DNA of 64,000 nt. Origin: Panulirus ornatus. Taxonomy: Eukaryota; Arthropoda; Malacostraca; Decapoda; Palinuridae. A program made the position numbers and the translations under genes. Location of the stretch: contig NC_092287.1 in NCBI RefSeq assembly GCF_036320965.1, forward strand, positions 2,901,797 through 2,965,796. Direction: 5' to 3'. The notes below the pieces were generated by a model. The model worked only from the letters and a program-made list of their open reading frames with translations. It was not told the DNA's origin and ran no database searches. How positions within the stretch are numbered: position 1 is the first letter of the stretch; every line of letters starts with the position of its first letter. Below are positions 10,084 to 22,066 of this stretch, one piece after another.

Positions 10084-11718
10084 CTACATTAACAAGCAGT
10101 TAAATTAGCACAGTACTGGATACTGAAGCCCTTATGTTTCAACATTACATACAAATTCATGATAATGCAAAATATGAAACCTACAAACTTACAAAATATC
10201 AAGAGTTTATCACAATAAAAACTCACAGAAAGCATATCCAATAGCTTGAACCAAATGACACATACTTATTGAAAACTTCATCAAACTCATATTCAATGAA
10301 ATTAAAACTCAAAACACTATCTGAAATTTCACAGCTAATTCCTGCTATCCTACTTATTAATCACACCCTCATCCCAGAACAGCATGGGATTCTAAGCCGA
10401 CAAAACCTTTTCAGCTATCCTTCTAACTGTAGGACAAAGAGGTATCCACATGATAAGTTAGACAAACATACCACCTGCGAAGGTGGAGCTATGAAAAAGA
10501 ATGCATGATGACACTATAGTCATTTAATTTGTTCATACCTGGGATGGCGAGGGAGGTGTATGCAGGGATGATGCAATGAGGGGCAGGGCTGTGGTATGTT
10601 GGGGGTGGGGGAACATGGAAAGCCAATCAGCTGCTGTTTGCACATGACATGGCTTTGGTGACAGACTCAAAAATCTTGTGACAGAGTTTGGAAGAGTGTG
10701 TGAAAGGTGAAATTTGAAAGTAAGTGCTAACAAAAGTAAGGTAATGAGGTGTAGAAGGAGGATGAGACAAGATATGAATGAAAGTTTGAGTAGTAAGAAC
10801 CTAGAAAGCAGAGTAGTTTAGGCACTGGGAGTGAACATGGTAGCAAATGGAACCATGAGGCAAAAGAATCAAAGGGTAGGAAAGGGGGCTAATGTCCTTG
10901 GTACAATAAGGAGTGTGAAAAGGGAGAGGCTAGGATCCATATGGCAAAGATGGGTATGTCTGAAGATACATTAGTCCCAACACTGTTGGAGCCTAAATCA
11001 ATATAGATAAGAGAGGTTAATGTGTTGGAAATAAAGTGTCTGAGGACAATACAAGGTATTTGGAAGGTAGAACAAATAAGAGAGAATAACGGCAGTCAGT
11101 GCAGGCTGATTAAGGCATATGGTTTGGGTATATGGACAGGATAAGAAAGAGGAATAACTAAGTGAATCTATGTTTCAGAAGTGGTGGGAGGAAATGGGAG
11201 GGAACAAAGAAAGAGATTAAGGATGTAGTGATAGAGGCTCTGGGTAATCCAGGCCTGAACATTCAGGAGGGAAGTGGACATACATGGGAGATAATGAATT
11301 AGATCAATCAGGTATAAGGGAGGTGATGTAGTCAGTGGGATTATCCAGATGTGAAAAAGTCAAGGAAGTAGTCAAAGGGACTTGTTTGTGGATGGCAGGC
11401 TCTAATTTCAGTAGATTATACATAACTGAGAGCAGATGTGTGCAAATGAAGCCTTTGTCTGTCTGTTCCTGTTCCTATCTCACTAAAATGAAAGAAGCAA
11501 TTAAGTATGAAAAAAAATAACTAACTCTATCTTATTTCAACTGGGATGATCAAGAGCATACAGTCATGCACCTTGTGGGAATCAGTCTTGCAGAATTTGG
11601 ATCCCTAACTCCCCTTATGCTGAAAATGGGAAGGGAGCCCAATACCCTTCTATTCTTCTATTTGACAGTTTGAAATGTGTTGCTACTGCATAAAGGAACA
11701 AAAAATAAAGATACATAC
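10084..11718. other. Intron between receptor exons 17 and 16
   Basis: About 1.6 kb. Its right two thirds are a decayed plus-strand LINE copy (10540-11515). The left part (10084-10540) is AT-rich with no recognisable feature. Confidence 0.7.
10540..11515 (+). mobile_element. LINE fragment, strongly decayed
   Basis: Weak but colinear similarity to the LINE is seen. It runs from the RT region before the FADD box (TTTGCACATGACATGGCTTTGG), through AGTGAACATGGTAGCAAATG (the LGVDLSADG equivalent) and GGCAAAGATGGGTATG, to the 3' end with CTGTTCCTGTTCCTATCTCA and an A-rich tail. Many stops and indels show it is inactive. Confidence 0.7.
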
Positions 11719-11862
11719 CCACTTCAACAGTGTGAGGGAGAAGCTTAGAAGGAAATCTGGTCACACTCTCTCCTAAAGATGCACCAAATAAACGACAGCC
11801 CTCTGCATCACGAACAATCCACCAAATTCGAGAACCTTCAGGATCTACAGTCAGTCCATAAA
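11719..11862 (-). CDS. ROS1: ROS1-like exon 16: YWTD propeller 2 blade
   Basis: This 144-nt exon (phase 1 to 1) encodes residues 795-842. YGLTVDPEGSRIWWIVRDAE is a propeller blade with I-W-W-I in place of L-Y-W-L. The cysteine in AEGCRLF matches one in the human domain. The acceptor is TTTCCAATACAG and the donor is GTATGT. Confidence 0.93.
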
Positions 11863-11984
11863 CTGTATTGGAAATAAAAACATATATTCTATTAATGTAA
11901 AAAAATGAAAACTTTTGCTAGTCATTCATATTTCATGTGCCTTTTTCATAAAAAAATCATATAATACTTTTTGATGGGGTAAGA

Positions 11985-14900
11985 AGGAAAGAATTCTACC
12001 TCTGTATTCCCTGTGTGTTGTAGAAGGCGACTAAAAGGGGCAGGAGTTGGGGGCTGGAAATATTCTTGTATTTCACTTTCTAAATGAGGGAACAGAAGAA
12101 AGAGCCATGCAGGGAGTGTTCATCCTCCACGGAGGCTCAGGCTGGGGTGTTTAAATGTGTGTGGGTGTAACCAAGATGAGAAGAGAGGAGACAGAGTTAG
12201 TATCCTTGAAAAGAAGCCTGGATATTCTGGCTGAGTGAAACAAAGCTCATGGGTAAAGTGAAAGAATAGTTTGGAATTGTCTTTGAAGTAGAGTCAGGGA
12301 TTGATGAAAAGAAGAGAGATATGAAAGGAATAGCACTACTCTTGAAGCAGGAGTTGTGGGAGTGTGTGATAGAGTGTTAGGAAGTAAATTCTAGATTGAT
12401 GTGGGTAAAACTGAAAGCGGATGGAGAGAAATAGGTGATTATTAGTATTTATGCACCTGGCCATGAGAAGAAAGATTATGAAAGGCAAATGCTTTGGGAA
12501 CAGATGTATTAGTGATGGGTGATTTAAATGCAAAGGTAAATAATGAGGCAGTTGAGGGTAAAATTGGAATGCATGGAGTATACAGTGTTAAGAATGGATA
12601 TGTTGAACAGCTTGTGGAGTTGTATGCTGAAAAAGGACTGGTGATTGGGAACACCTGGTTTAAAAAGAGGGATATACACAGCCATGTGAATAGAAGAGAT
12701 GGTCAGGAGGCATCATTGGATTACAAATCAACTGATATGCTTGTAGAAGAGACTTTTGAATGAAAATGTACTAAGTGGGGTAGATGGTGGAATGTATGAT
12801 CAGTATCTTTTGGGGGCAAGGATGAGGAGTTGTAGTGATTTTTTAAAAAGGGGAAACATTGGTGGTGAGAATGAGTGAGTTTGAAAAAGAGATCTGTGTG
12901 AAGAAATCCAGGAGAGATAGAGAGTAGAATGACAAAAGGTAAGAGCATATGAAACAAGGGGAGAGGGCGAGGAATGGGAGGTATTTAGAGAAGCAAAGCT
13001 GGCATGTGCAAGAGATGCATGCGACATGCAAAAGGTAGGAGGTGCATGCACTAAAAAGGGTAGTGAGTGGTGGGATGAAGAAAGTTGCTAATGAATGAGA
13101 AAAGAAAGGCAGTTGGGCAGTACTTACAGGGATGGAGTGAAAATGACTGGGGAATATATAAGAGAAAGCGGCATGAGGTCAAGAGGATGGGGCAGAGGTA
13201 GAAAAAGGCAGCAAATGAGAGTTGGGGTAAGCAAGTATCGGTAAACTTTAAGGAGAATAAGATGTTTTGGAAAGAGGCAAATAATATGTGAAAGACAAGA
13301 AAATAAATGGGAACACTGATGAAGAGAACAAAAGGGGAAATGCCAAAAGGTAGTGATGAAGTGAGGAGGAGATGGAATGAGTATTTTGAAGGACTGTTAA
13401 ATGTGTTTTGATCACAGAGTGGCAGATGTAGGATGTTTGGGTTGGGGTGTTGTGTTATGTGAAGTGAGAGAGTCATAAAAATTGGTTTGGTGAAGAGAGG
13501 AGAGGTGGTGAAAGCCTTGTGTAAAATGAAATCTGGCAAGGCTGCTGGAGTGGATGTTATTCCAGTTGAATCTAATAAGAAAGGGTGACTGATTTATTGA
13601 CTGGTTTCAACATATATACGGATCACAGTGAGGTGCATGAGCATTGGTAGAAAGCATCAAAAAGGGAAGCAGCACTGTGGTTTCAGAAGTGGTAGATGTG
13701 TGGATTAGGTGCTTGCCTTTAAGAAAGTGTGAGGAAAATACTTAGAAAAACAGATGGATTTGTATGTGGTATCTATAGATCTGGAGAAAGCATATGATAA
13801 AGTTGACAGAGATGCTTTGTGGAACGTAAGAAGAATGTATGGTGCGAGAGGAAAGCTGCTAAAAGCAGTGAAAAGTTTTTATCAAGGATGTCAATCTTGT
13901 GTATGAGTAGGAAGAGAGGAAAGTCAATAGTTTTATGTGAAGGTTAGTCTACAGCAGGGGTGTGTGATGTCACCATGGTTGCTTAATTTGTTTATGAATG
14001 GGGTAGTAAGGGAGGTAAATGTGAGAGTCTTGGAAAGAGTGGCAAATTTGCAGTTTGTGGAGGATGATAGGGTCTAGTAAGTGAGTCAGTTGTTTTCTGA
14101 TGATGCAGTGTCAATGGCAGATTCAAGAGAGAGAAACTACAGAAGTTGGTGACTGAATTTGGAAGAGTGGGTGAAAGGAGAAAGTCGAGAGTAAATGTGA
14201 ATGAATGCAAGGTTAGAGGGAGAGGTTAGTTAGGATGTGAGTTTGAATGGAAAAAAACTGGAGGAAGTGAAGTGTTTTAGATACCAGGGAATGGACATAG
14301 CAGCGAATGGAACCATGGAAGTAGTTGTGAGTCATAAGATGGGGGAGGGGGTGAAAGTTCTGGGAACCATGAAGAATGTGCAGAGGTAGAAAGTTATCTG
14401 GAAGGGCAAAAATGGGTATGTTTGAAGGAAAAGTAGTCCCAACAACATCACATGAATGCAAGGTATGGGGTATAGTTAAGGTTGTGTGGAGGAGGGTATA
14501 TGTGTTGGAAATTAAATGTCTGAGGACAATATGCAGCACGAGGTGGTTTGTTTGCATAGTAATGAAAGGGTAAGAGAGATGTGAGATAATAAAAAGAGAG
14601 CGGTTGAGAGATCAGGCGTGCTAAAATGGTATGGACATATGGAGAGATTAGTGAGGAAAAGTTGACAATGAGATATATGTGTCTGATGTGGAGGGAACAA
14701 GGAGAACGGGAGGACCAAATTGGAGATGGAAAGATGAAATGAAAAAGATTTTGAGCGACGGGGGTCTGAACATACAGGAGAGTGAAAGGCATGCACAGGA
14801 TACAGTGAACTGGAACTATGTGGTATACTGGGGTCGACGTGCAGCCAATAAGCTGAACCAGAGCATGTGAAGCATTCATGGTAAATTATGGAAAGGTCTG

Positions 14901-15045
14901 TGGGGTGCTTGTTGATAGGGACCTGTGGTTTCAGTGTATTACACATGACAGCTGGAGAATGGATCTAAGCAGATGTGGCCTTCCTTGTCTGTCCCTGACA
15001 CTATCTTGCTAATGCTGGTAACGGCATAGAAATGAATAGATAAAT
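11985..15045 (+). mobile_element. RTE-like LINE, near full length but decayed
   Basis: This is the longest copy in the window. The 5' end has TTCTACCTCTGTATTCCC and GAAGGCGACTAAAAGGGG. The endonuclease region follows at about 12250-12760, with VLVMGDLNAKV and KGLVIGNTWF. The RT region lies at about 13560-14260, with QMDLYVVSIDLEKAYDKVDR and CVMSPWLFNLFMNGVVREVN. The post-RT region runs at about 14260-14870, ending TVNWNYVVYWGRR. It is broken by many stops and frameshifts. It shows that the family carried an APE-type endonuclease and a reverse transcriptase in one long coding region. It sits antisense inside the receptor intron 11863-18659. Confidence 0.88.
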
Positions 15046-15189
15046 AAACATATAAATCAAAATAAAAATCTCAGCACAAATGCGAGTAACAGCTCTACCT
15101 ATGTATAATGTAAACATCAAATACTATGAAAGAAGTACATGCAATGAAACCCTATTCTAATGGAATAAATGTGGAACAGGCAAAAATTC

Positions 15190-16063
15190 TTTTTTACTTT
15201 ATTTTTATTTATTTTGCTTTGTCGCTGTCTCCCGCATTAGCGAGGTAGCACAAGGAAACAGACGAAAGAATGGCCCAACCCACCCACATACACATGTATA
15301 TACATACACGTCCATACACACAAATATGCATACTTATACATCTCAATGTACACATATATATACACACACAGACATATACATATATACACATGTGCATAAT
15401 TCATAGTCTGCCTTTATTTATTCCCATTGCCACCTCGCCACACATGGATAAACAACCCCCTCCCCCCCTCATGTGTGCGGGGTAGCGCTAGGAAAAGACA
15501 ACAAAGGCCCCATTCGTTCACATTCAGTCTCTAGCTGTCATGAAATAATGCACTGAAACCACAGCTCCCTTTCCACATCCAGGCCCCACACAACTTTCCA
15601 TGGTTTACCCCAGACGCTTCACATGCCCTGGTTCAATCCATTGACAGCACGTCGACCCCGGTATACCACATCGTTCCAATTCACTCTATTCCTTGCACGC
15701 CTTTCACCCTCCTGCATGTTTAGGCCCCGATCACTCAAAATCTTTTACACTCCATCTTTCCACCTCCAATTTGGTCTCCCACTTCTCCTCGTTCCCTCCC
15801 CCTCCGACACATATATCCTCTTGGTCAATCTTTCCTCACTCATTCTCTCCATGTTCCCAAACCATTTCAAAACACCCTCTTCTGCTCTCTCAACCACACT
15901 CTTTTTATTTCCACACACCTCCCTCACCCTTACATTACTTACTCGATCAAACCACCTCACACCACATATTGTCCTCAAACATCTCATTTCCAGCACATCC
16001 ACCCTCCTGCACACAACCCTAACCATAGCCCACACCTTGCAACCATACAACATTGTTGGAACC
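15190..16063 (-). mobile_element. LINE copy, 3' part (left of the ATPase insert)
   Basis: On minus this continues the LINE interrupted at 17062. It restarts at GGTTCCAACAATGTTG, reads PTMLYGCKVWAMVRVV in the same register, and runs to the 3' untranslated tail. The tail ends at about 15190 in a decayed A-rich stretch, T-rich on plus. The coding part 15745-16053 is still open. With 17062-17790 it forms one LINE copy split by a 998-bp insert. Confidence 0.9.
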
Positions 16064-17061
16064 TGCAGCCTGGAACGGGAGTTCGAGGCTTGGTAAACCT
16101 CAATTCAATTTCTGGTGCATTCATGAAGTGTCACATTTTGTCTTTATTATATCCTTTCACCAGGATTCTGTACAGATATCTCGCTGTTACTTACTGGAAA
16201 TCTTATATACAGTATAACAATAGGGAAAATTAGAAACAACCATATGACATTAAAATCCTCAGTAAGTAACAAAGAAATATATTAATGGAATCATACAGGA
16301 GAGCACATTACAGAGCCACCAACACTCTCCTTTACTGAATATTCTAAGGCTCAACTATAAATGAATTTCCTTATTTAGATATTAAATAAATTTCTGTTAC
16401 TAGGCATCTGAGAAAAAAGGGTAATATTGACAAGTGCTGGCTGTGGGGAGGTTGCTGAAGATGGCAGATGATGATGGCCACTCTTGAGCTCTCCAAACTC
16501 TTGTGCTCAATATAAACACCTTAATAATAGGTCTCCATTTCCACCCAGCCTCCAGGGTTCCTACGCAGGACGAATCGACGACACTCGTCATAAACAAAGA
16601 TAAGTAATGAGAAGGGAAGGGCTGGCAGCCACCAGTAAAACTTAAGGGGGTACATACGAAGACCCTTGTCCATTCCCGGAGTGTATGAAAGGAAGGCAGC
16701 CAGTGTAGTTTCAAAGCACAATCCAAAGTTCAGTACCATGTTCTTCATGCCTTGGTGAACAATGGAGTTACGGCGGGTCTTGCAAATAATCAAATCAGCC
16801 CACTGCACAATCACGATGGAAATGAAGAAGGCAGTGTGACATGTGTACTCGAGAATCTTGCAGTCGTGGTAGGTCCATTCCTGACCATAGTGATCTTCAA
16901 GATCATTGATGGCTTTGGAGTCCCACTGCTCACGGATACCAAAGAGTTTGGGTGGGAGAAATCCATTCTCTGCCATGATCACAAAATATGTGTAGAATCC
17001 TGCCAAGGCTTGGATCATACCAATTTGGCCATAAGCCATGGAGATGAGTCTCTCATTCACA
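16064..17061 (-). pseudogene. Na+/K+-ATPase alpha subunit C-terminal fragment inserted in a LINE
   Basis: The insert encodes 179 residues (GTG 17060 to TAA 16521) that are unmistakably the end of a Na+/K+-ATPase alpha chain, the catalytic subunit of the plasma-membrane sodium pump. The visible motifs are [20 protein letters not shown] and [12 protein letters not shown] (M7 region), [20 protein letters not shown] (M8), [20 protein letters not shown] (M9 and following loop), [15 protein letters not shown] (M10), and the terminal [10 protein letters not shown]. The family is about 1000 residues, so more than 80% including the ATP and phosphorylation domains is missing. The frame is intact and no intron interrupts it. 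About 460 bp of 3' sequence follows, with AATAAA at 16148-16143 but no poly(A). The flanks rejoin the LINE with at most 1 bp gained. It cannot make a working pump. Confidence 0.93.
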
Positions 17062-17790
17062 CACTATTCCTTTAAATATACCCATTTTTGCTTTCCGAGA
17101 TAATGTTCTCAACTTCCAAACATTCTTCAAGGCTCCCAGAATTTTTGCCTCCTCCCCCACCCTATGATTCACTTCCACTTCCATGGTACCATCCGCTGCC
17201 AGATCCACTCCCAGATATCTAAAACACTTTACTTCCTCCACTTTTTCTCCATTCAAACTTACCTCCCAATTGACTTGACCCTCAACCGTAGTGTACCTAA
17301 TAACCTTGCTCTTATTCACATTTACTCTTAACTTTCTTCTTTCACACACTTTACCAAACTCAGTCACCAGCTTCTGCAGTTTCTCACATGAATCAGCCAC
17401 CAGCGCTGTACCATCAGCAAACAACAACTGACACTTCCCAAGCTCTCTCATCCACAACAGACTGCATACTTGCCCCTCTCTCCAAAACTCTTGCATTCAC
17501 CTCCCTAACAACCCCATCCATAAACAAATTAAACAACCATGGAGACATCACACACCCATGCCACAAACCTACATTCACTGAGAACCAATCACTTTCCTCT
17601 CTTCCTACACGTACACATGCCTTACATCCTCGATAAAACTTTTCACTGCTTCTAACAACTTGCCTCCCACACCATATATTCTTAATACCTTCCACAGAGC
17701 ATCTCTATCAACTCTATCATATGCCTTCTCCAGATCCATAAATGCTACATACAAATCCATTTGCTTTTCTTTTATATCCCAATTTTTTTT
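17062..17790 (-). mobile_element. LINE copy, RT part (right of the ATPase insert)
   Basis: Read on minus, it begins near QMDLYVAFMDLEKAYDRVDR (RT motif with the catalytic D-x-x-K-A-Y-D). It continues with MSPWLFNLFMDGVVREVNAR, LLFADGTALVADSCEKLQKL (FADD box changed to FADG) and CFRYLGVDLAADGTMEVEVN, and stops at [11 protein letters not shown] at the ATPase junction. It is 5' truncated at about 17790. At least one frameshift near 17414-17496 separates the open parts. The altered FADD box would abolish catalysis. Confidence 0.9.
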
Positions 17791-18659
17791 TGAGGAATTT
17801 TTGAAATTCACATCTTCAATGTGCATACAGTTCAGTAACCTTGGTGCACTAATCAATATCTATGCTGTGGGTCACCTTCCTGTGGCTGGAGGTGTTCAGG
17901 GAGCAGCAAAAACGACTATGAAACAGAAAGAAATAGTGCCATAGATAGATCTCTGGTCACTCAAAACACTTCCTGGTCAGAAACAGAGCACACATGAGGC
18001 ATGAGCTGTTCTCCCTAGACTCATGACACTCAATCATTTTATGCTTTACAACAATGCTGATATCTTTCCTGGACCTTTTAACATGTGCACCACTGATAAC
18101 ACTCTTATTTACCATACTGTAATATAAAAAGACAGGCCTCTGTACCACAAAAATCATAAAGATTACATGGCACCAAGTTTGCTTACGTCTTGACCAAGTG
18201 TGTGCTTAAACTGGTATGTTTTGTTTCATCTAGAAATTTCTACTCAAATTATCTTTGTATGTGTAAGGCACAAGTATACCACTGCATCAGCAATCTGTTT
18301 TAGTGTAAAACTGTGTATATATGCAGAGCAAACATAATACTTGAACAAAATAGAGATACATGTCAAACAAGGTTATGCGAAACATACCGTCACATGTTCT
18401 CTTGATTCCCAGTTCTGGGTTAAAGCTGGGAATTAAAGGACTATTTCATTACATTCCAAACTCAGTCTGATGGGTCCTTACCTTACCAGACTAAATTTGC
18501 GATGTAATGAACTTTCACAGAATTCTTAATTTGATCCAAAGCTCAGTCTGATGAGACCCAAAAGATGTTAAAAAATTAATTCCTATACATGAAAGTCCAT
18601 TAAGACAGGGTATCACTGCATATACTGATGATATAAGTTAACAATACAGTACTTCGTAC

Positions 18660-18849
18660 CTTGCTTTCCACTAAAAATCCCCTCTTGGTGGATGGTTGTA
18701 ACATTGCGACCAGCAAGAGACGACATAAGTAGTGCATGAGGTGTTGTCCAGAAGAGCTGGCCATGCAAGGCATCTACCCGCACTTCCCTGGCAGCTGTCA
18801 CCACATTTAAAGGGCCTTGTGATGATCCATTCATACTTGTCCAACCAAT
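18660..18849 (-). CDS. ROS1: ROS1-like exon 15: YWTD propeller 2 blades
   Basis: This 190-nt exon (phase 0 to 1) encodes residues 732-794. EVRVDALHGQLFWTTPHALL is a blade with L-F-W-T-T; human ROS1 has VDSVGGYLYWTT at the same point. It ends IFSGKQ, joined to Val of exon 16, matching the human WFSGKKV. The donor is GTACGA. The next intron (11863-18659, 6.8 kb) holds two LINE copies and the ATPase fragment. Confidence 0.95.
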
Positions 18850-19673
18850 CTGTTAATGAAACAGGAAGAATATACGTAGAGAATAAATATCATACAGATA
18901 AATTAATCAATGAGGTATATAAATAATGACATACAGAAAGTAGCTGCTTCAATGTAAATTACAGTGAACATGGAATACGATCATGCTTGGTGAAGACAAT
19001 GAATAATAATACTAAATTCAAATTTTCATGCATAATTTCAAGGAGAAAAATCCTTTAGACTCTGTAAGTTTAGGGGCATAATACAAGTACTATGTTTTAG
19101 CTTCAAAAATTTTCCACTGGAAATGGTCTTGCTGAGTATTCTGGATAGATATTAGCCAATGGGTGAGCTACAGTACCCCTAAGCAGGTGAACTACATCTA
19201 ACACTATTACATGGGTAAAATGAGCTACCTTTAAGCAATTACAATTACTATATGAGCTGTATCAGTAACGAAATGAAAAATAATTTCTTATACAGCTGTA
19301 TGTATGGAATTCACAATGACAATATAAAGTAACCATAAAACCCTCTCCATACAATTAGTGTCCAGCTTTTAAATAATCAGCATCAATGACTCCAAATAAT
19401 TCTAGAAAGAAACATTCATACTTTTGAAAGGTACTGTAACTAAATACTTAACTGTCAAGTATGAAGGTATGAGATACCTTCATACTGAATTGTCTGTCAA
19501 TCTGTACCTCTATATCTATCTACATCCCTTATCATTAACTGGTAAAGCTCAAATAGAGAAAAAGAATCAAAGATGCAATAATCTTTTTTCAGAGCAATGT
19601 GATATATTCATTTCAACGTGATGGGCATTGCTGCACTATCCAAAATAAAACAATCACTTCTACAAAAACTTAC

Positions 19674-19874
19674 CATTTGCCGATGAGGATTTGCCCAAAA
19701 TAATCGCTGTGTTAGCCAGTCTACAGCAACAGACAGAACACCATGTGTATTTGGCAACTTAGTGAATAGAGATGTTGTGGTGTTCATTACAAAAACGCTT
19801 TGATTATTCACTGCCATTACCAAAGCATCACGAAAAAATGCAAGATCTGCAATTTTTCCATCATTTAACTCTGT
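19674..19874 (-). CDS. ROS1: ROS1-like exon 14: YWTD propeller 2 blades
   Basis: This 201-nt exon (phase 0 to 0, 67 codons) encodes residues 665-731. It has a blade core LVMAVNNQSVFVMNT and then VLSVAVDWLTQRLFWANPHR, the V-D-W-x-x-x-x-L-F-W-A motif of LDL-receptor class B blades. The acceptor is TTATCTTTCAG and the donor is GTAAGT. Confidence 0.95.
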
Positions 19875-19991
19875 CTGAAAGATAAACTTCTGTCAACAAA
19901 TTTCATGCAAATCTGAATAAATGCAAATAACATCTTTAGTATTTCTTGAGTAATTCACTTCAAATGTACTTCAAAAAATATACATCCTTAC

Positions 19992-20165
19992 CAATAACGT
20001 TTCCTGAGAAATCAAAACTGAGCTTTCACTCCCTGCCAGATTAGTAAGGAGAATCTCTCTATCAATGGCCCAAACTAACTTTGGAGCCAATTCTGTACTG
20101 TCAAGTGTACGTCCTCGAAACTCACGGCTCCAAGGCCCACTGCCTCCAACAGAGTATGCTCGCAC
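19992..20165 (-). CDS. ROS1: ROS1-like exon 13: third FN3 end, propeller 2 start
   Basis: This 174-nt exon (phase 0 to 0, 58 codons) encodes residues 607-664. VRAYSVGGSGPWSREF is the FN3 F-G region; human ROS1 has VRAS...GPWSEP here. LAPKLVWAIDREILLTNLAG then starts the second propeller. The acceptor is TATAATTCTAG and the donor is GTAAGG. Confidence 0.95.
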
Positions 20166-20742
20166 CTAGAATTATAATGAACTGCTTAAAATCAGATCAG
20201 GATTTGTGTAGCAAGAGCTTCATCTATATTATCACATAAGTAATAAAATTGAAAGCCACAGTCCGGGGATTTTTGCCAACCCGAAGTACAAAGTAAGCAT
20301 TTTTTCCAAAATAAGCAGACCAGTTAATGTCTCTTAAGCTGCAATTATTACCAATATGAAACATCAGATGTCCACTAGGAAACAAACAAACACATACATT
20401 GTGATTTGTAATGACAAATCTATGCATGGCTTGAATGAATCACATCGGTAAAAAGTAAATCCCTTACAAGCAAAATCAAATGGAGCTACGTTGGTAATGT
20501 AGAAGGAAACCTGTACATATATCTAAGAGGGAGTTATCAGATGTTATCAATATACTTCATTTGTTATTTCAATATTAAACTTTCTTTAATGGGATTCTAG
20601 ATATTCTGAGTAAAGTATAGGAAGTGCTGCAGTCTCCTTAAAGAAGTGTGGGTTACCAACCACTGCCAGTCTACAATAAACACTAAGTTATTAAAGAACA
20701 AAGAGAAGTTATCTTCATATCAACAGTACAACAAAAAGGTAC

Positions 20743-20876
20743 CTTAACTATATAAAATGTTCCAGGCCTGAGGTTAGAAGCTTGATATGAAATATCAGTG
20801 ATATTTCTACGGTAGATGATCTTTTGGCCCTCCTGGATATGCATCTCATACTTCCATTTCTGCCAGGCACCAGATC
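20743..20876 (-). CDS. ROS1: ROS1-like exon 12: third FN3 domain, middle
   Basis: This 134-nt exon (phase 1 to 0) encodes residues 562-606. GSGAWQKWKYEMHIQ matches the human ROS1 segment with SAWQNWTYEV. It ends SNLRPGTFYIVK, the FN3 L-x-P-x-x-x-Y strand. A sequon (NIT) is present. LINE fragments lie just upstream in the intron. Confidence 0.95.
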
Positions 20877-20904
20877 CTGTAGTATAATTCAAAATGAATA
20901 TTCA

Positions 20905-21215
20905 CACACACACATTCTATCCATATGTTCAAACCATTTCAACACACCCTCTTTTGCTCTCTTAACCACACTCTTTTTATTACCATACATCTCTCTTACC
21001 CTTTCATTACTTAATCAAACCACCTCACATCACATATTGTCCTCAAACATCTCATTTCCAACACATCCACCCTCCTCCACACAACCCTATCTACAGCCCA
21101 CACCTCACAACCATATAACATTGTTGGAACCACTATTCCTTCAGACACACATTTTTGCTTTCCAAGACAATGTTCTCGCCTTCCACACACTTTTCAACGC
21201 CCCCAGAACTCCCCC
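20905..21215 (-). mobile_element. LINE internal fragment
   Basis: On minus this corresponds to the post-RT region, from the LSRKAKM equivalent through LYGCE to the WFGHME equivalent. It starts right beside receptor exon 12. It is decayed, although the plus-strand complement happens to be open. Confidence 0.8.
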
Positions 21216-21300
21216 TCCTGTTTTAGTAGCCTTTTACGACATGCAGGGACTACATGGGAAGCATTCTTTCTCTCCTATCTCCACGGACAAAATATTCTAT
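21216..21300 (-). mobile_element. LINE 5'-end fragment
   Basis: On plus, TTTTAGTAGCCTTTTACGAC and ATGCAGGGACTACATGGGAA match the inverted 5' end of the family, as seen at 12000-12060. It is joined directly to an internal fragment, so the middle of the element has been lost. Confidence 0.65.
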
Positions 21301-21902
21301 ATATCATTATGTTTTTGTTCTGTAATGTTCAAAGCATAAGCAACCCATGAGAGAGTATGAGGTTAAATTTGATATTGTTAAATCTCATGCCTACTAGTAA
21401 AATCAGCCTGAGATTGCTTAGACCCCCTGGAGATATGGGTGTATATTGGGGATGTAATGAAATATAACAAAAAAAGAATTAATAAGGGTCGGTGAGTAGT
21501 AAGATTACCCCAAGATAACTAAGCATCCTTGCCTTTTGCCAGCTTGTGGGGTTTGTGATTGGAACACCAGTATGCATTCAATCCATCCATGGACATGAGA
21601 ATGGAGTTAATGGTAACAGAGACATAAAGCAAATTCATAAAACATTAATAGTTGTCCTTTGACCAGAATAACAAAGTATGTAAAAAAATTACTAAGTATA
21701 CATCAAGGGCATTAATCAATACATTCTCTAAAAACTGTAATACACTGTAAAAATTTATGCAAAAGTGTAATTAAAGATTTAAAAATAAAAGACCATTGTA
21801 TACATAAGCAACATATTGTTAATCGTACATTAAGTCATGGACTTCTAAATGAACAATAACAAAGAATAAAAAACTACTATGGTAAAGTAATGAAAACATT
21901 AC

Positions 21903-22066
21903 CCATAAGTGCAGGCAGAGCAGGAGAATTCCAACTAAGAGATGCAGATCTACGGGTAAATACTGCCTGAAGGTCACTCGGTGGGTTTAGTGGAACAGGA
22001 AAAGTTTGAGTTGAAGGATGAACAGCCACAAGGATTCCAACACTAAGTCCACCCATGACAAGATAG
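21903..22066 (-). CDS. ROS1: ROS1-like exon 11: propeller 1 end and third FN3 start
   Basis: This 164-nt exon (phase 2 to 1) encodes residues 507-561. It begins YLVMGGLSVGILVAVHPSTQ, matching the last propeller strand. Then come a proline-rich linker (VPLNPPSDLQAVF) and the FN3 B strand with SASLSWNSPALP. Human ROS1 has a closely similar run (LVQWKPPALA) at this boundary. The acceptor is TTATTTCCAG and the donor is GTAATG. Confidence 0.94.
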
